This document shows, piece after piece, positions 8,447-17,272 of a stretch of 56,285 bases of DNA. Made by a program: the position numbers and the translations under genes. The stretch spans positions 1 through 56,285 of the forward strand of contig JASJBB010000063.1 of NCBI GenBank assembly GCA_030066735.1. Direction: 5' to 3'. A model generated the notes under the pieces. The model saw nothing but the letters and a program-made list of their open reading frames with translations, was not told the DNA's origin and ran no database searches. The stretch is from Woeseiaceae bacterium (GTDB lineage: Bacteria; Pseudomonadota; Gammaproteobacteria; Steroidobacterales; Woeseiaceae). Within the stretch, counting starts at the first letter, position 1, and the number at the start of each line of letters is the position of its first letter.

Positions 8447-9475
8447 ATGACCGGTCAGCATGTCCTGCACGAAATAGACCAGGCGATCGCCGAACGAGAC
8501 GACGTCACGGTTGCCGATCTCAGCGATGAGCTGCTGGCCTCCAACGAGCCGCTGGTGCTGCGGGGGCTGGCGTCAAGCTGGCCCGCGGTCCGGCACGGCC
8601 TCGAGTCCGCCGACGCGATCATCGACTACCTGCAGGTATTCGACTCGGACAACGTGGTCACGGCGCTCTATGCGCCGCCCGAGGCTGCAGGTCGGATCTT
8701 CTATGCCGAGGACATGACGGACTTCAACTTCGAGTACCGGCGGATGGCGCTCAAAGACGCCGTGCAGCAGGTTCGGTCTCATCTCGATCAGCCGAATCCG
8801 CCGTCGCTCTATATCGGCTCGACCAATGTCGATCACTGGTTGCCGGGTTTTCGCGACGAGAACGACTTCCCGATACGCCACCTCGGCCCGCTCGTCAGCA
8901 TCTGGATCGGCAACCAGAGCCGCGTATCGGCGCATTACGACTTTCCGTCCAACATTGCCTGCGTGGTCGCCGGCCAGCGGCGAGTCATCCTGTTTCCGCC
9001 GGAGCAGCTGAAGAATCTCTATGTCGGGCCGCTGGAATTTACGCCAGCGGGCCAGCCGATAAGCCTGGTTGATTTCCATGAGCCCGACTACGAGCGGTTC
9101 CCGAAATTCCGCGAGGCCGTCAAGACGGCGCAGATGGCGGTGCTTGAACCGGGCGACGCCATCATCGTTCCCAGCATGTGGTGGCATCACATGGAGGCCC
9201 TGGCCGAATTCAACGTGTTGGTGAATTACTGGTGGCGCGACACGCCTTCTTACATGGGGCCGCCGCTCAGCGTATTGCAGCACGCCCTGCTGGGCCTTCG
9301 CGACCTGCCCGAAGCGCAGCGAAAACAGTGGCAGGAGCTGTTCGACTATTACGTGTTCAATCCTGATCCGGAGAATTTCGAACACATCCCGGACGTTGCA
9401 CGCGGCGTGCTGAACCCGATAGATGAGCCGACCGCTCGCCAGATTCGCAAGATGTTACGAGACAAACTGCTGTAG
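8447..9475 (+). CDS. JmjC-like cupin (Cupin_8) protein A
   Basis: The 342-residue protein belongs to the cupin-like/JmjC fold, which contains Fe(II)/2-oxoglutarate hydroxylases acting on amino-acid side chains. Metal ligands are visible as the H-x-D pair SAHYDFPSN (H163, D165) and the distal histidine in PSMWWHHMEAL (H247). The region VAGQRRVILFPPEQLKNLYV between them is typical. No signal peptide is seen. It starts 20 bases after sapC and ends 12 bases before halogenase B, in the same operon. Hydroxylation of a peptide or of the same substrate as the halogenases is an inference; a catalytically dead scaffold is less likely because the ligands are intact. Confidence 0.85.
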   Translation: MTGQHVLHEIDQAIAERDDVTVADLSDELLASNEPLVLRGLASSWPAVRHGLESADAIIDYLQVFDSDNVVTALYAPPEAAGRIFYAEDMTDFNFEYRRMALKDAVQQVRSHLDQPNPPSLYIGSTNVDHWLPGFRDENDFPIRHLGPLVSIWIGNQSRVSAHYDFPSNIACVVAGQRRVILFPPEQLKNLYVGPLEFTPAGQPISLVDFHEPDYERFPKFREAVKTAQMAVLEPGDAIIVPSMWWHHMEALAEFNVLVNYWWRDTPSYMGPPLSVLQHALLGLRDLPEAQRKQWQELFDYYVFNPDPENFEHIPDVARGVLNPIDEPTARQIRKMLRDKLL

Positions 9476-9487
9476 GCCGAAAGTCCA

Positions 9488-10975
9488 ATGTCATCAACCA
9501 AAGTACAGAACGTCGTCGTCGTGGGCGGCGGCACCGCAGGCTGGACCGCGGCGGCGGCCATCGCCAGGCTGATCGGGGCCAACCTCAACGTGGTGCTGGT
9601 GGAATCCGACGCCATCGGCACGGTTGGCGTCGGCGAGGCAACCATACCGCCTTTCCGGACGATGCATCGCCTGCTGAAGATCGACGAGGCCGAATTCCTG
9701 TCGAAGGTGCAAGGCACCTTCAAGCTGGCGATCCAGTTCGAGAACTGGCGGAACGTCGGCCATGACTACATCCATTCCTTCGGCTTCACGGGTCAGAGCT
9801 GCTGGGCGGCGGGCTTCCAGGCTTTCTGGCTCAAGGCGCAGTCGCTCGGCTTTGCCAGGGACTATGGGAACTATGCGCCGGAGCTCATGGCGGCGAAGGC
9901 GGGCCGGTTCGGCCTGTTGCAGCAGGATGCGCTGAGTTACGCCTACCATATCGACGCAACGGCCTACGCCGGGCTCCTGCGCGAGCAGGCCGAGCAGGAC
10001 GGCGTCACCCGGGTCGAAGGCAAGATCGTCGACGTTCGCCAGAACGAATCGGGTGACATCGCCGAGGTGGTGCTCGAGTCGGGACAGGCCGTGAAAGGCG
10101 ACCTGTTTGTCGACTGCAGCGGCTTCGTCAGCCTGCTGCTCGACAAGGCGCTGGGCACCGAGTTCGAGGACTGGACCCACTGGCTACCCTGCGATCGCGC
10201 GATCGCGGTGCAGACCGAGTCGGTTGGCGAGCCCATCCCCTATACGCGCTCGATCGCGAGGGAAAGCGGCTGGCAGTGGCGGATTCCGTTGCAGACCCGG
10301 GTCGGCAACGGCCTGGTCTATTGCAGCGACTACATGGATGACGATGAGGCCCGCGATACGCTGCTGGCCAACCTCGAGGGTGAGGTCATTACGGAACCCA
10401 GGGTGCTGCGCTTTCGCACCGGGCAGCGGGTGCAACAATGGAACCGCAACTGCATCGGCCTGGGCCTGGCCGCCGGCTTTCTCGAGCCGCTGGAATCAAC
10501 CAGTATTCACCTGATCCAGCGAGGTGTGCTGCGGCTGTTGCAGATGTTCCCCTACAGCGGCATTACCGAGTCCGACCGGGAAGAATTCAATCGCCAGATG
10601 GACGCCGAGTTCCGCTATGTCCGCGATTTCATCATCCTGCACTACCACGTCACCGAGCGCACGGATACCGAGTTCTGGCGCCGCTGCCGCGACATGGATA
10701 TTCCCGACAGCCTGCAGCATCGCCTCGACCTGTTTCGGGATACAGGCCTGGTGTTCGAGGCCGAAAAAGACATCTTCCGCGAGAACAGCTGGGTCCAGGT
10801 GATGCTGGGTCAAGGCATCCAGCCGCAGAGCTATCACCCCATCGTGGACATGATGGACGAACAGGAACTGCGGCAGTTCATGCACTTCCAGGAACAGAAG
10901 GTCGACCATATCGTCAACCAGCTGCCAACCCACCAGGAATTCATCGACAGTTATTGCCGAACGACGTCTGCCTGA
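9488..10975 (+). CDS. Flavin-dependent tryptophan-halogenase-like protein B
   Basis: All hallmarks of flavin halogenases are present in 495 residues: VVGGGTAGW (11-19) for FAD, VGVGEATIPP near 46-55, the lysine of GTFKLAIQF at position 79 (the same number as in PrnA/RebH), the exact signature WQWRIP (262-267) that separates halogenases from monooxygenases, and FLEPLEST later. The ATG at 9488 follows the cupin gene by 12 bases. It is the last gene of the plus-strand halogenase-SapC-cupin-halogenase run and faces a second cupin gene on the other strand. Known relatives from Xanthomonas and Brevundimonas halogenate indoles in vitro with natural substrates unknown; the same uncertainty applies here. 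Confidence 0.9.
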   Translation: MSSTKVQNVVVVGGGTAGWTAAAAIARLIGANLNVVLVESDAIGTVGVGEATIPPFRTMHRLLKIDEAEFLSKVQGTFKLAIQFENWRNVGHDYIHSFGFTGQSCWAAGFQAFWLKAQSLGFARDYGNYAPELMAAKAGRFGLLQQDALSYAYHIDATAYAGLLREQAEQDGVTRVEGKIVDVRQNESGDIAEVVLESGQAVKGDLFVDCSGFVSLLLDKALGTEFEDWTHWLPCDRAIAVQTESVGEPIPYTRSIARESGWQWRIPLQTRVGNGLVYCSDYMDDDEARDTLLANLEGEVITEPRVLRFRTGQRVQQWNRNCIGLGLAAGFLEPLESTSIHLIQRGVLRLLQMFPYSGITESDREEFNRQMDAEFRYVRDFIILHYHVTERTDTEFWRRCRDMDIPDSLQHRLDLFRDTGLVFEAEKDIFRENSWVQVMLGQGIQPQSYHPIVDMMDEQELRQFMHFQEQKVDHIVNQLPTHQEFIDSYCRTTSA

Positions 10976-10997
10976 CGTCCGTCTCGAAGCGCAGCAA

Positions 10998-12020
10998 TCA
11001 GCCTCGACCCTGTCCGAGCAGCAGTTTCAGGCGCTCGGCGACGAAGGCGAGTACCTCGTCCCTGTCCGATAACGAGAGATTGCCCACCACGTCTCGCAGA
11101 TCGGCCGGCAGATGGGCCGCGGGATCGCCTGCTGTTCGAAAGGCGAAGATATTGAAAAACTCGTGCCACACCTGTCGTTGCTCGGCAGGCAGATCGGACA
11201 TCAGCGCCACCGTGTGAATCAGGGCCAGGATGGGCTTGTGGTACGCCGGAACGATGTCGTTCCACCAGTAGTTGACGAGGATGTTCAGCGGTTCCAGCGA
11301 TTCGACGCCATGCCACCACAGGATTGGAATGTAGATTGCGTCTCCGGGCTCGAGAACGGCCTCCTCGGCCGACTCGAGCGCCGCGCTGAACTTCGGGAAT
11401 TTCTCGAGATCGGGATCCCGCAGGTCCACGACGCTGATCGGCGTGCCCCCCGGCGTCTTCAACAGTGGTCCCAGGTAGAGGTTGGTCAGCTGTTCGGGCG
11501 GAAAAACCGTGAATCGCCGGCGGCCGCTGACAACGCAGGCGATGTTGAAGTTATTGTCGAAGTGCGTCGCTATTATCGATCGATTGCTGATCCACATTCG
11601 CGGCGCAATGTCGCCGTCGAGCAGAGGGTTCGCATTGTCCTCGAGAAATCCCGGCACGATGTCCGGAACGTTCATCGCCTGCAGCGCAATGCCGGGCGGC
11701 TGCGGATCGCCGGCGAGGGACAGAAAGGTCTCCAGCGCTGCGCTGACCGAGACGCTCCTGGACCCGAAATTGAAGCCGTGGAAATCGTCGGTATAGAAGA
11801 AGCGGCCATTGGCCTCGGGCGGGCTGACCGCCGCAGTGACCGCGCTCCCGGAATCGAACGGCTTCAGGTAATCGGCGACACTGCTCGCTGACTGACGGCC
11901 CGCCTGAACGGCGGGCCAGTCGTCGAGCAGACCTCGCAAAACGGCAGGCCGGTTTGCTGGAAAAATCTCGTTCTCGAAGACCGCTCGGTCTACTCCCTGC
12001 CATTCCCTGATCTGCTGCAA
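10998..12020 (-). CDS. JmjC-like cupin (Cupin_8) protein B
   Basis: Paralogue of cupin A (340 residues) with the same architecture: H-x-D ligands in ATHFDNNFN (H153, D155), the block VVSGRRRFTVFPPEQLTNLY, and the distal histidine in PILWWHGVESL (H237). The predicted start is TTG at 12020, preceded by a GGAAGGGGACAG ribosome site; no ATG fits. It is convergent with halogenase B (22-base gap) and divergent from the SGNH/TPR gene at 12166. It is probably an iron-dependent dioxygenase on an unknown substrate. The 145 bases between its start and 12166 must hold both promoters, but I see no clear -35/-10 pair there. Confidence 0.82.
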   Translation of the reverse strand: MQQIREWQGVDRAVFENEIFPANRPAVLRGLLDDWPAVQAGRQSASSVADYLKPFDSGSAVTAAVSPPEANGRFFYTDDFHGFNFGSRSVSVSAALETFLSLAGDPQPPGIALQAMNVPDIVPGFLEDNANPLLDGDIAPRMWISNRSIIATHFDNNFNIACVVSGRRRFTVFPPEQLTNLYLGPLLKTPGGTPISVVDLRDPDLEKFPKFSAALESAEEAVLEPGDAIYIPILWWHGVESLEPLNILVNYWWNDIVPAYHKPILALIHTVALMSDLPAEQRQVWHEFFNIFAFRTAGDPAAHLPADLRDVVGNLSLSDRDEVLAFVAERLKLLLGQGRG

Positions 12021-12165
12021 AACTGTCCCCTTCCAATGCGGGCGCGCCGGTTTTCCCGGAACAGTTTACACGCCTGCGGTCGAGGATCGCGGACTACCGG
12101 GTATTGCCTAACTGCGCTATGTTTAGGGCCGCCATTGCCCGCCCCTGCTTCGAGGTTGCAACTCC

Positions 12166-14250
12166 GTGCCTGACGTCAAGAAAATCGCTTTCTCATTCAT
12201 TACGGTCGTTGTCGTTCCGCTGCTGTTCTTTGGCCTGCTGGAATTCGGCCTCAGGGTTACTGGTGTCGGGACATCGTTCGACTATTTCCATGAGATCGAC
12301 ATCAACGGCGAACCTCACTACCAGGAAAATCCGGACTTTGCCGACCAGTTTTATCCGCCGTCGCTGAATATCGGGCCGGTCGAGAATACGTTTGCCGTGG
12401 AACCCGATCCCGATCGGGTCCGAGTCTTCGTACTGGGCGGCTCCGCGGCGCTGGGCTTTCCTCACAAGAACCACGGATTGGACCGGCTGCTGGAAACCCA
12501 GCTCAGGGCGGCGCTGCCCTCGCAACCCGTCGAAGTCATCAACCTGGCAATGACTTCAGTCAATTCCCACGTGGTTTACGCCGTGGCGAAGTCGTTGCCG
12601 GCAGACTCCGCCGACTTCGCGGTAATCCTCATGGGCAACAACGAGGTCGTCGGCCCTTACGGGCCTGGCACTTTCAACCAGAACTTCCTGGCCAACACGA
12701 CGCTGATCCGCGGACTCCAGGCCCTCAAGCGCACGCGAATCTGGCAGGCCCTGGACGGGCTCATTCAGCAGCTCAGGCCGACCGACGCGCTGCAGGACCT
12801 CGAGTGGGAAGGCATGCAGATGTTCGCCAACAACGGTGTTCCGCAAGATGACCCGCGCATGGAAGGCGTCTATCGCCACTTCGGGAACAACCTTGCGGAC
12901 ACCGTCGACGTGCTGCGCGGCAAGGGTATGCACGTAGTGGTGTCTTCGGTACCGGTAAACCTGCGGCAATCGGCGCCGTTCCTGTCGGTGCGCGGCCCGG
13001 CGTTTTCACAGGATCATCTCGACCTGTGGCGGGAACGGACGCGCCAGGGCGCCGAGAGCGCCGCTGCGGCGAACTGGAATGAGGCTGTTGCTCATTTCCA
13101 GGCGGCACTGGAGATCGACCCCGATTATGCCGACACGCACTTCCGGCTCGCCACGGCCTTCGAAAACCTGGGTGAACATGATGAGGCCAGGGCCCATTAT
13201 GAACGCGCCCTCGACCTGGACGCCTTGCGCTTTCGGGCGGATACCCGGATCAACCAGGTCATCCAGGAAATCGCCGGCAGCGCAGAGGGCGACGCCTTCA
13301 GTTTCGTCGACAGCGCCGCGGCCTTCGAGGAGGCCAGCCAACCGTTCCAACCCGGCTGGAACCTGCTCCTCGAGCACGTACATTTTGATTTTGCAGGGAA
13401 CCACGTCCTCGCCGCAGGGATCGCTCGTGCCATCGTCAGCGCATTGGAAGGGCCTGCCGGTTTCGAGCCATTGCCCGCTGCCGAAGTCGCCAGGCGCGTC
13501 GGATTCCCGAATCACGACACGATTGCGGAAATCGAGAACCTGCAGGGCATGATCCAGCACCCGCCCTTCCCGGGGCAGAGCAATTACGCCGACCTGCAGG
13601 TTTTTCTGAGCGGCAAACGAGAGAGATTCACCACCGCGGTTGGGTCCCCGGCCGATGTCATTGAACGACGCAAGGATATTGTCAGGTCGGGGCTTGCGGA
13701 CTGGAAGGTCTATTTCGAGCTGGCCGTCCTCAACGAACGCCAGCGCAATACGGCGGCGGTTTATTACCACCTGAACCGGATCCTCGAACTGTACCCGCAC
13801 AACCGCGAGAGCTACATGAAGCTCGCCGAGGCGATGAGCAGGGACGGCAAGTGGAACGAGGTCATTCCGCTCCTCGAGCAGTCTCTTTTTTACACCCGGG
13901 GCGACGAAACCAAGATTGCCGAAACCCTCGGCTGGCTGGGCACGGCCTATCTTCGGACCGGGGACCATGAAAAGGGTACGGACCAGCTCCTGGAAGTCAC
14001 AAAAAATTACCCCGAACAGATCGGGACGAATCTGAGGGCCTACGGCAACCTGATCCGCTCTGCGCGAGAGCGCAGCAACGACAAGGACCTCGATCGCTAC
14101 GCCAGGGACCTTCAGCGCTATGCCAGGTCATTGCAACGCAGTGGCAAGGACAAGGAATACCCGCTGCTGAACCAGAGGATGGCGCAGCTCATGACGATGG
14201 CTGGCGACGAACAAGCCGCCAGGGAATGGGCCGACGGACAATCGGAATAG
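12166..14250 (+). CDS. Membrane-anchored SGNH-hydrolase-like protein with TPR repeats
   Basis: Not recognised as a named protein. The 694 residues begin (GTG start, 12166) with one membrane anchor (residues 6-28). Then comes a divergent SGNH/GDSL domain: block I VLGGSAALG (S93), a GNNEVVGPYG block with N159, and EHVHFDFAGNH where H406 would be catalytic and E403 replaces the usual aspartate. A TPR segment (about 300-365, HFQAALEIDPDYADTHFRLA) is inserted between the SGNH blocks, and more TPR-like helices fill about 500-690. It likely faces the periplasm and could be an esterase or acyltransferase on glycan or envelope material. It ends at a bidirectional terminator facing the repeat lipoprotein. 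Confidence 0.6.
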   Translation: MPDVKKIAFSFITVVVVPLLFFGLLEFGLRVTGVGTSFDYFHEIDINGEPHYQENPDFADQFYPPSLNIGPVENTFAVEPDPDRVRVFVLGGSAALGFPHKNHGLDRLLETQLRAALPSQPVEVINLAMTSVNSHVVYAVAKSLPADSADFAVILMGNNEVVGPYGPGTFNQNFLANTTLIRGLQALKRTRIWQALDGLIQQLRPTDALQDLEWEGMQMFANNGVPQDDPRMEGVYRHFGNNLADTVDVLRGKGMHVVVSSVPVNLRQSAPFLSVRGPAFSQDHLDLWRERTRQGAESAAAANWNEAVAHFQAALEIDPDYADTHFRLATAFENLGEHDEARAHYERALDLDALRFRADTRINQVIQEIAGSAEGDAFSFVDSAAAFEEASQPFQPGWNLLLEHVHFDFAGNHVLAAGIARAIVSALEGPAGFEPLPAAEVARRVGFPNHDTIAEIENLQGMIQHPPFPGQSNYADLQVFLSGKRERFTTAVGSPADVIERRKDIVRSGLADWKVYFELAVLNERQRNTAAVYYHLNRILELYPHNRESYMKLAEAMSRDGKWNEVIPLLEQSLFYTRGDETKIAETLGWLGTAYLRTGDHEKGTDQLLEVTKNYPEQIGTNLRAYGNLIRSARERSNDKDLDRYARDLQRYARSLQRSGKDKEYPLLNQRMAQLMTMAGDEQAAREWADGQSE

Positions 14251-14271
14251 CGGCGGGGTATTGCTCACCCA

Positions 14272-14305
14272 AAAAAATACCCGCAGCAAGCTGCGGGTAT
14301 TTTTT
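14272..14305. terminator. Bidirectional rho-independent terminator
   Basis: Perfect 15-base stem (14272-14286 with 14291-14305) around loop CAAG. The GC core CCCGCAG/CTGCGGG is flanked by A and T runs, so a U-tract forms in either direction. It sits between two converging genes (ends at 14250 and 14325). Confidence 0.93.
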
Positions 14306-14324
14306 CGATCAGGCGTAGACCTCG

Positions 14325-17219
14325 TTACTCTCTGGCGAGCTTGTAGGTCCACCAGGTGCCGCCACCGACATCGATCGTCAGCGTCATCGTTCCGAGATCG
14401 AAGCTCAGCACGTCATAGGTGACTGCATCGGGCACGGGAACGTTGGGCAACTCCCCGCCGTTCACTGTCCTGGGCAGGCCGATGTGCAGGCCTGCGCCGT
14501 TGAGCGTGAGCGTGCCGGCGACGTCATCGTTACGCCACGTACCAGCGGTGGTGCCATCGTGAGGCGCCAACGGCGCGCCGCACTGTTCGGAACCGGCCTG
14601 CCAGTCTTCGAGCCAGGTTTCACCATCCAGGAAGTTCTGGAAGTTACCGCCCCCACCGAAGTGGTAAACGTCGTCGAACCAGCAGGCGCGCGCCGCGACC
14701 ACGCCATCGACATCGGTGCTCCACCAGGAAATGTCGCCAGCCGCGGGACCGACTCCGGCGCCGCCATTGACGTCCAGTTTCCAGTTACCCACCCACGGCG
14801 AGTTGGAAACGCGAACGTAGCTGTAGGTCCACCAGGTGCCCGCCACCGTCTCGAGAGTGACCGTAATGTTGTCACCATCGAGCGTCAGCACGTCGTAGGT
14901 CACCGAATCGGGCGCGGGAATGTTGGGCAACTCATCGCCGTTCACGGTCCTCGGCAGGCCGAGGTGCGCACCCTGGCCAATGACCGTCAGCGTACCCGCG
15001 GCGTCATCGTACTCGAAGATGGCCCTGGCGGTGCCGTCGTGCGGCGCCAGCGGCGCGCCGCACTGTTCTGCGCCGGCCTGCCAGTCTTCGAGCCAGGTCT
15101 CGTCACCCAGGATGTTGGCGAACGAGCCGTCGGCGCCGAACTCGACCACGTCGTCGAACCAGCAAGCGCGCGTGTCTACGACACCAGGAACGTCGGTGCT
15201 CCACCAGGAGATGTCGCCGGAAGCCGGGCCAACGCCCGCTCCGCCCGTGGTATTCAGTCTCCACTTGCCGGCCAGCGCAGCCGTATCGGTGACGCGTGCC
15301 AGCGTGTATGTCCACCAGGTGCCGCCACCGACGTCGATCGTGACCCTGAGGGAGTCACCGTCCTGCGACAGTACGTCGTAGGTCACCGAATCCGGTACCG
15401 GTACGTTGGGCAACTCGCCGCCATTCACGGTCCTCGGCAAGCCGATGTGCAGGCCAGCGCCGTTGAGCGTAAGCGTGCCGCCATCCTCATCGTAGTCCCA
15501 GGTGCCAGCGGTGCTGCCATCGTGCGGAGCCAATGGCGCGCCGCACTGTTCCGCACCGGCCTGCCAGTCTTCGAGCCAGGTCTCGTCACCGAGGTAATTC
15601 TGGAACGAGCCGTCACCGCCAAAGTGGTAGATATCGTCGAACCAGCAGGCGCGTGCTTCGACAACGCCATCGACATCGGTGCTCCACCAGGAGATGTCGC
15701 CGGCAGCCGGGCCTACGCCCGCTCCGCCCGTGGTGTCCAGCCTCCACTTGCCGACGACCGGCGAGTTGGAGACGCGCTCGATGCGATATTGCCACCAGGT
15801 GCCACCACCGACGTCGATCGTGAGCGTCATGTCGTCGCCGTCAAAGGTAAGCACGTTATAGGTGACGGATTCCGGTACGGGGACATTGGGAAGCTCGCCG
15901 CCATTCACGGTCCTGGGCAAGCCAATGTGGGCGCCAACGCCGGTCAGCTTCAACGTGCCCGCATCCTCGTCGTACTGATAGATGGCGCCATTGCTGCCAT
16001 CGTGCGGGGCTAACGGCGCGCCGCACTGCTCTGCGCCGGCCTGCCAGTCTTCAAGCCAGGTCTCGTCGCCCAGGATGTTCCGGAACGAACCGTCAGTACC
16101 GAATTCGTAGACATCATCGAACCAGCAGGACCGCGTATCGACAACACCGGCAACGTCGGTGCTCCACCAGGAAACGTCGCCCTCAGCCGGTCCGACACCG
16201 GCCCCGGTTTCCTTGTTGAGCCGCCACTTGCCGGCCAGCGGAGATACCGGCTGCCTTGCCAGCTTGTAGGTCCACCAGGTGCCACCACCGACGTCGATCG
16301 TGATCGTCAGCGAATCACCGTCCAGCGACAGCACGTCATAGACGACGGAATCAGGTACAGGAACGTTGGGCAGCTCGCCACCGTTTACGGTACGCGGCAG
16401 GCCGATGTGCAGGCCTATGCCGTTGACCGTGAGCGTGGCTGCGCCTTCATCGTAGACCCAGGTGCCCGTTGTCGTGCCGTCGTGCGGAGCCAGGGGCGGG
16501 CCGCATTGCTCTGAGCCGGCCTGCCAGTCTTCGAGCCAGGTCTCGTCGCCCAGGATATTCGCGAACGAGCCGTCCGCGCCAAAACGGTAGACGTCGTCGA
16601 ACCAGCAAGCGCGCGTTTCGACAACACCGGGGACGTCGGTGCTCCACCAGGAAATGTCTCCCGCAGCAGGACCGACACCGGCTCCACCGACAGGATCGAG
16701 GCGCCAGTCACCGGCCAGGTCGACGGGTTCCGGACAGTCGTCAGTACAGACAATGAGCGTACTGCCATCAGTCGTAGTGATTACCTGGGTACCCACTTCG
16801 CCGCTGATGTCCTGGTAGTCAATCGTGAACGTCACCTCGCCGAGCGGGTCGGTGTCGGTGATTTCGCGGGTAGCAAACCACCCGGTTACCTTGCCAGTCA
16901 CGTCGGCCGGTTGGCCGTTGATCGTGATGACGGGCGCCCTGAGCGCCTCGCTGGCCGTCAGGTCGATGCGAGCGAACTTGCCCGGCTCCACCGTACCGGT
17001 CGGTTTCGCCGACTTGGTGCTCTCCCTGATGGAGACGGCAGTCAGCGTTGGCGGAATTCCGTCCATGCCCGGCGGTTCGTCCGGTGCATTCTGCGTGACA
17101 TCCTTGCTGCTGCTACATGCGGAAAGCACGAGCAGGCCTGCCATGGCCAGGACAACGCTGAAGCGACTGGCAGTGACGCCAGTCAGTCCGCGGTCTGAGT
17201 TGAGAATTTGCCGTTGCAT
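14325..17219 (-). CDS. Lipoprotein with five tandem ~160-residue tryptophan-rich repeats (probable surface glycan-binding protein)
   Basis: From ATG 17219, preceded by GGGGGA, the 964-residue product has a lipoprotein signal with lipobox LSAC (C35), a linker, and an Ig-like domain (about 45-160: EPGKFARIDLTASEALRAP). Five repeats follow, spaced 480-483 bases. Each repeats the blocks AGVGPA.GD.SWWSTDV, R.CWFDD, GDETWLEDWQAG, PLAPHDG, LPRTVNG and GGGTWW.Y. Length and aromatic content suggest carbohydrate binding at the outer membrane. I recall similar units in glycan loci of marine Bacteroidetes but know no named domain. It lies 53 bases downstream of the TonB receptor gene, so the two probably act as receptor and surface-binding partner for a beta-glucan. 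Confidence 0.78.
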   Translation of the reverse strand: MQRQILNSDRGLTGVTASRFSVVLAMAGLLVLSACSSSKDVTQNAPDEPPGMDGIPPTLTAVSIRESTKSAKPTGTVEPGKFARIDLTASEALRAPVITINGQPADVTGKVTGWFATREITDTDPLGEVTFTIDYQDISGEVGTQVITTTDGSTLIVCTDDCPEPVDLAGDWRLDPVGGAGVGPAAGDISWWSTDVPGVVETRACWFDDVYRFGADGSFANILGDETWLEDWQAGSEQCGPPLAPHDGTTTGTWVYDEGAATLTVNGIGLHIGLPRTVNGGELPNVPVPDSVVYDVLSLDGDSLTITIDVGGGTWWTYKLARQPVSPLAGKWRLNKETGAGVGPAEGDVSWWSTDVAGVVDTRSCWFDDVYEFGTDGSFRNILGDETWLEDWQAGAEQCGAPLAPHDGSNGAIYQYDEDAGTLKLTGVGAHIGLPRTVNGGELPNVPVPESVTYNVLTFDGDDMTLTIDVGGGTWWQYRIERVSNSPVVGKWRLDTTGGAGVGPAAGDISWWSTDVDGVVEARACWFDDIYHFGGDGSFQNYLGDETWLEDWQAGAEQCGAPLAPHDGSTAGTWDYDEDGGTLTLNGAGLHIGLPRTVNGGELPNVPVPDSVTYDVLSQDGDSLRVTIDVGGGTWWTYTLARVTDTAALAGKWRLNTTGGAGVGPASGDISWWSTDVPGVVDTRACWFDDVVEFGADGSFANILGDETWLEDWQAGAEQCGAPLAPHDGTARAIFEYDDAAGTLTVIGQGAHLGLPRTVNGDELPNIPAPDSVTYDVLTLDGDNITVTLETVAGTWWTYSYVRVSNSPWVGNWKLDVNGGAGVGPAAGDISWWSTDVDGVVAARACWFDDVYHFGGGGNFQNFLDGETWLEDWQAGSEQCGAPLAPHDGTTAGTWRNDDVAGTLTLNGAGLHIGLPRTVNGGELPNVPVPDAVTYDVLSFDLGTMTLTIDVGGGTWWTYKLARE

Positions 17220-17272
17220 TACGTCCCCCAAAGAGTTTTTTCTATCGCGCCTGACTATCGTGAAATCAAACA

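Noticed and set aside
12376..12395. GAATACG resembling half of the maltodextrin operator
   Set aside because: It lies within the coding part of the SGNH/TPR gene and lacks the second half.
14484..16013. 509-codon antisense frame over the repeat lipoprotein
   Set aside because: Its own internal repeats merely mirror the lipoprotein repeats; no start context or domain.
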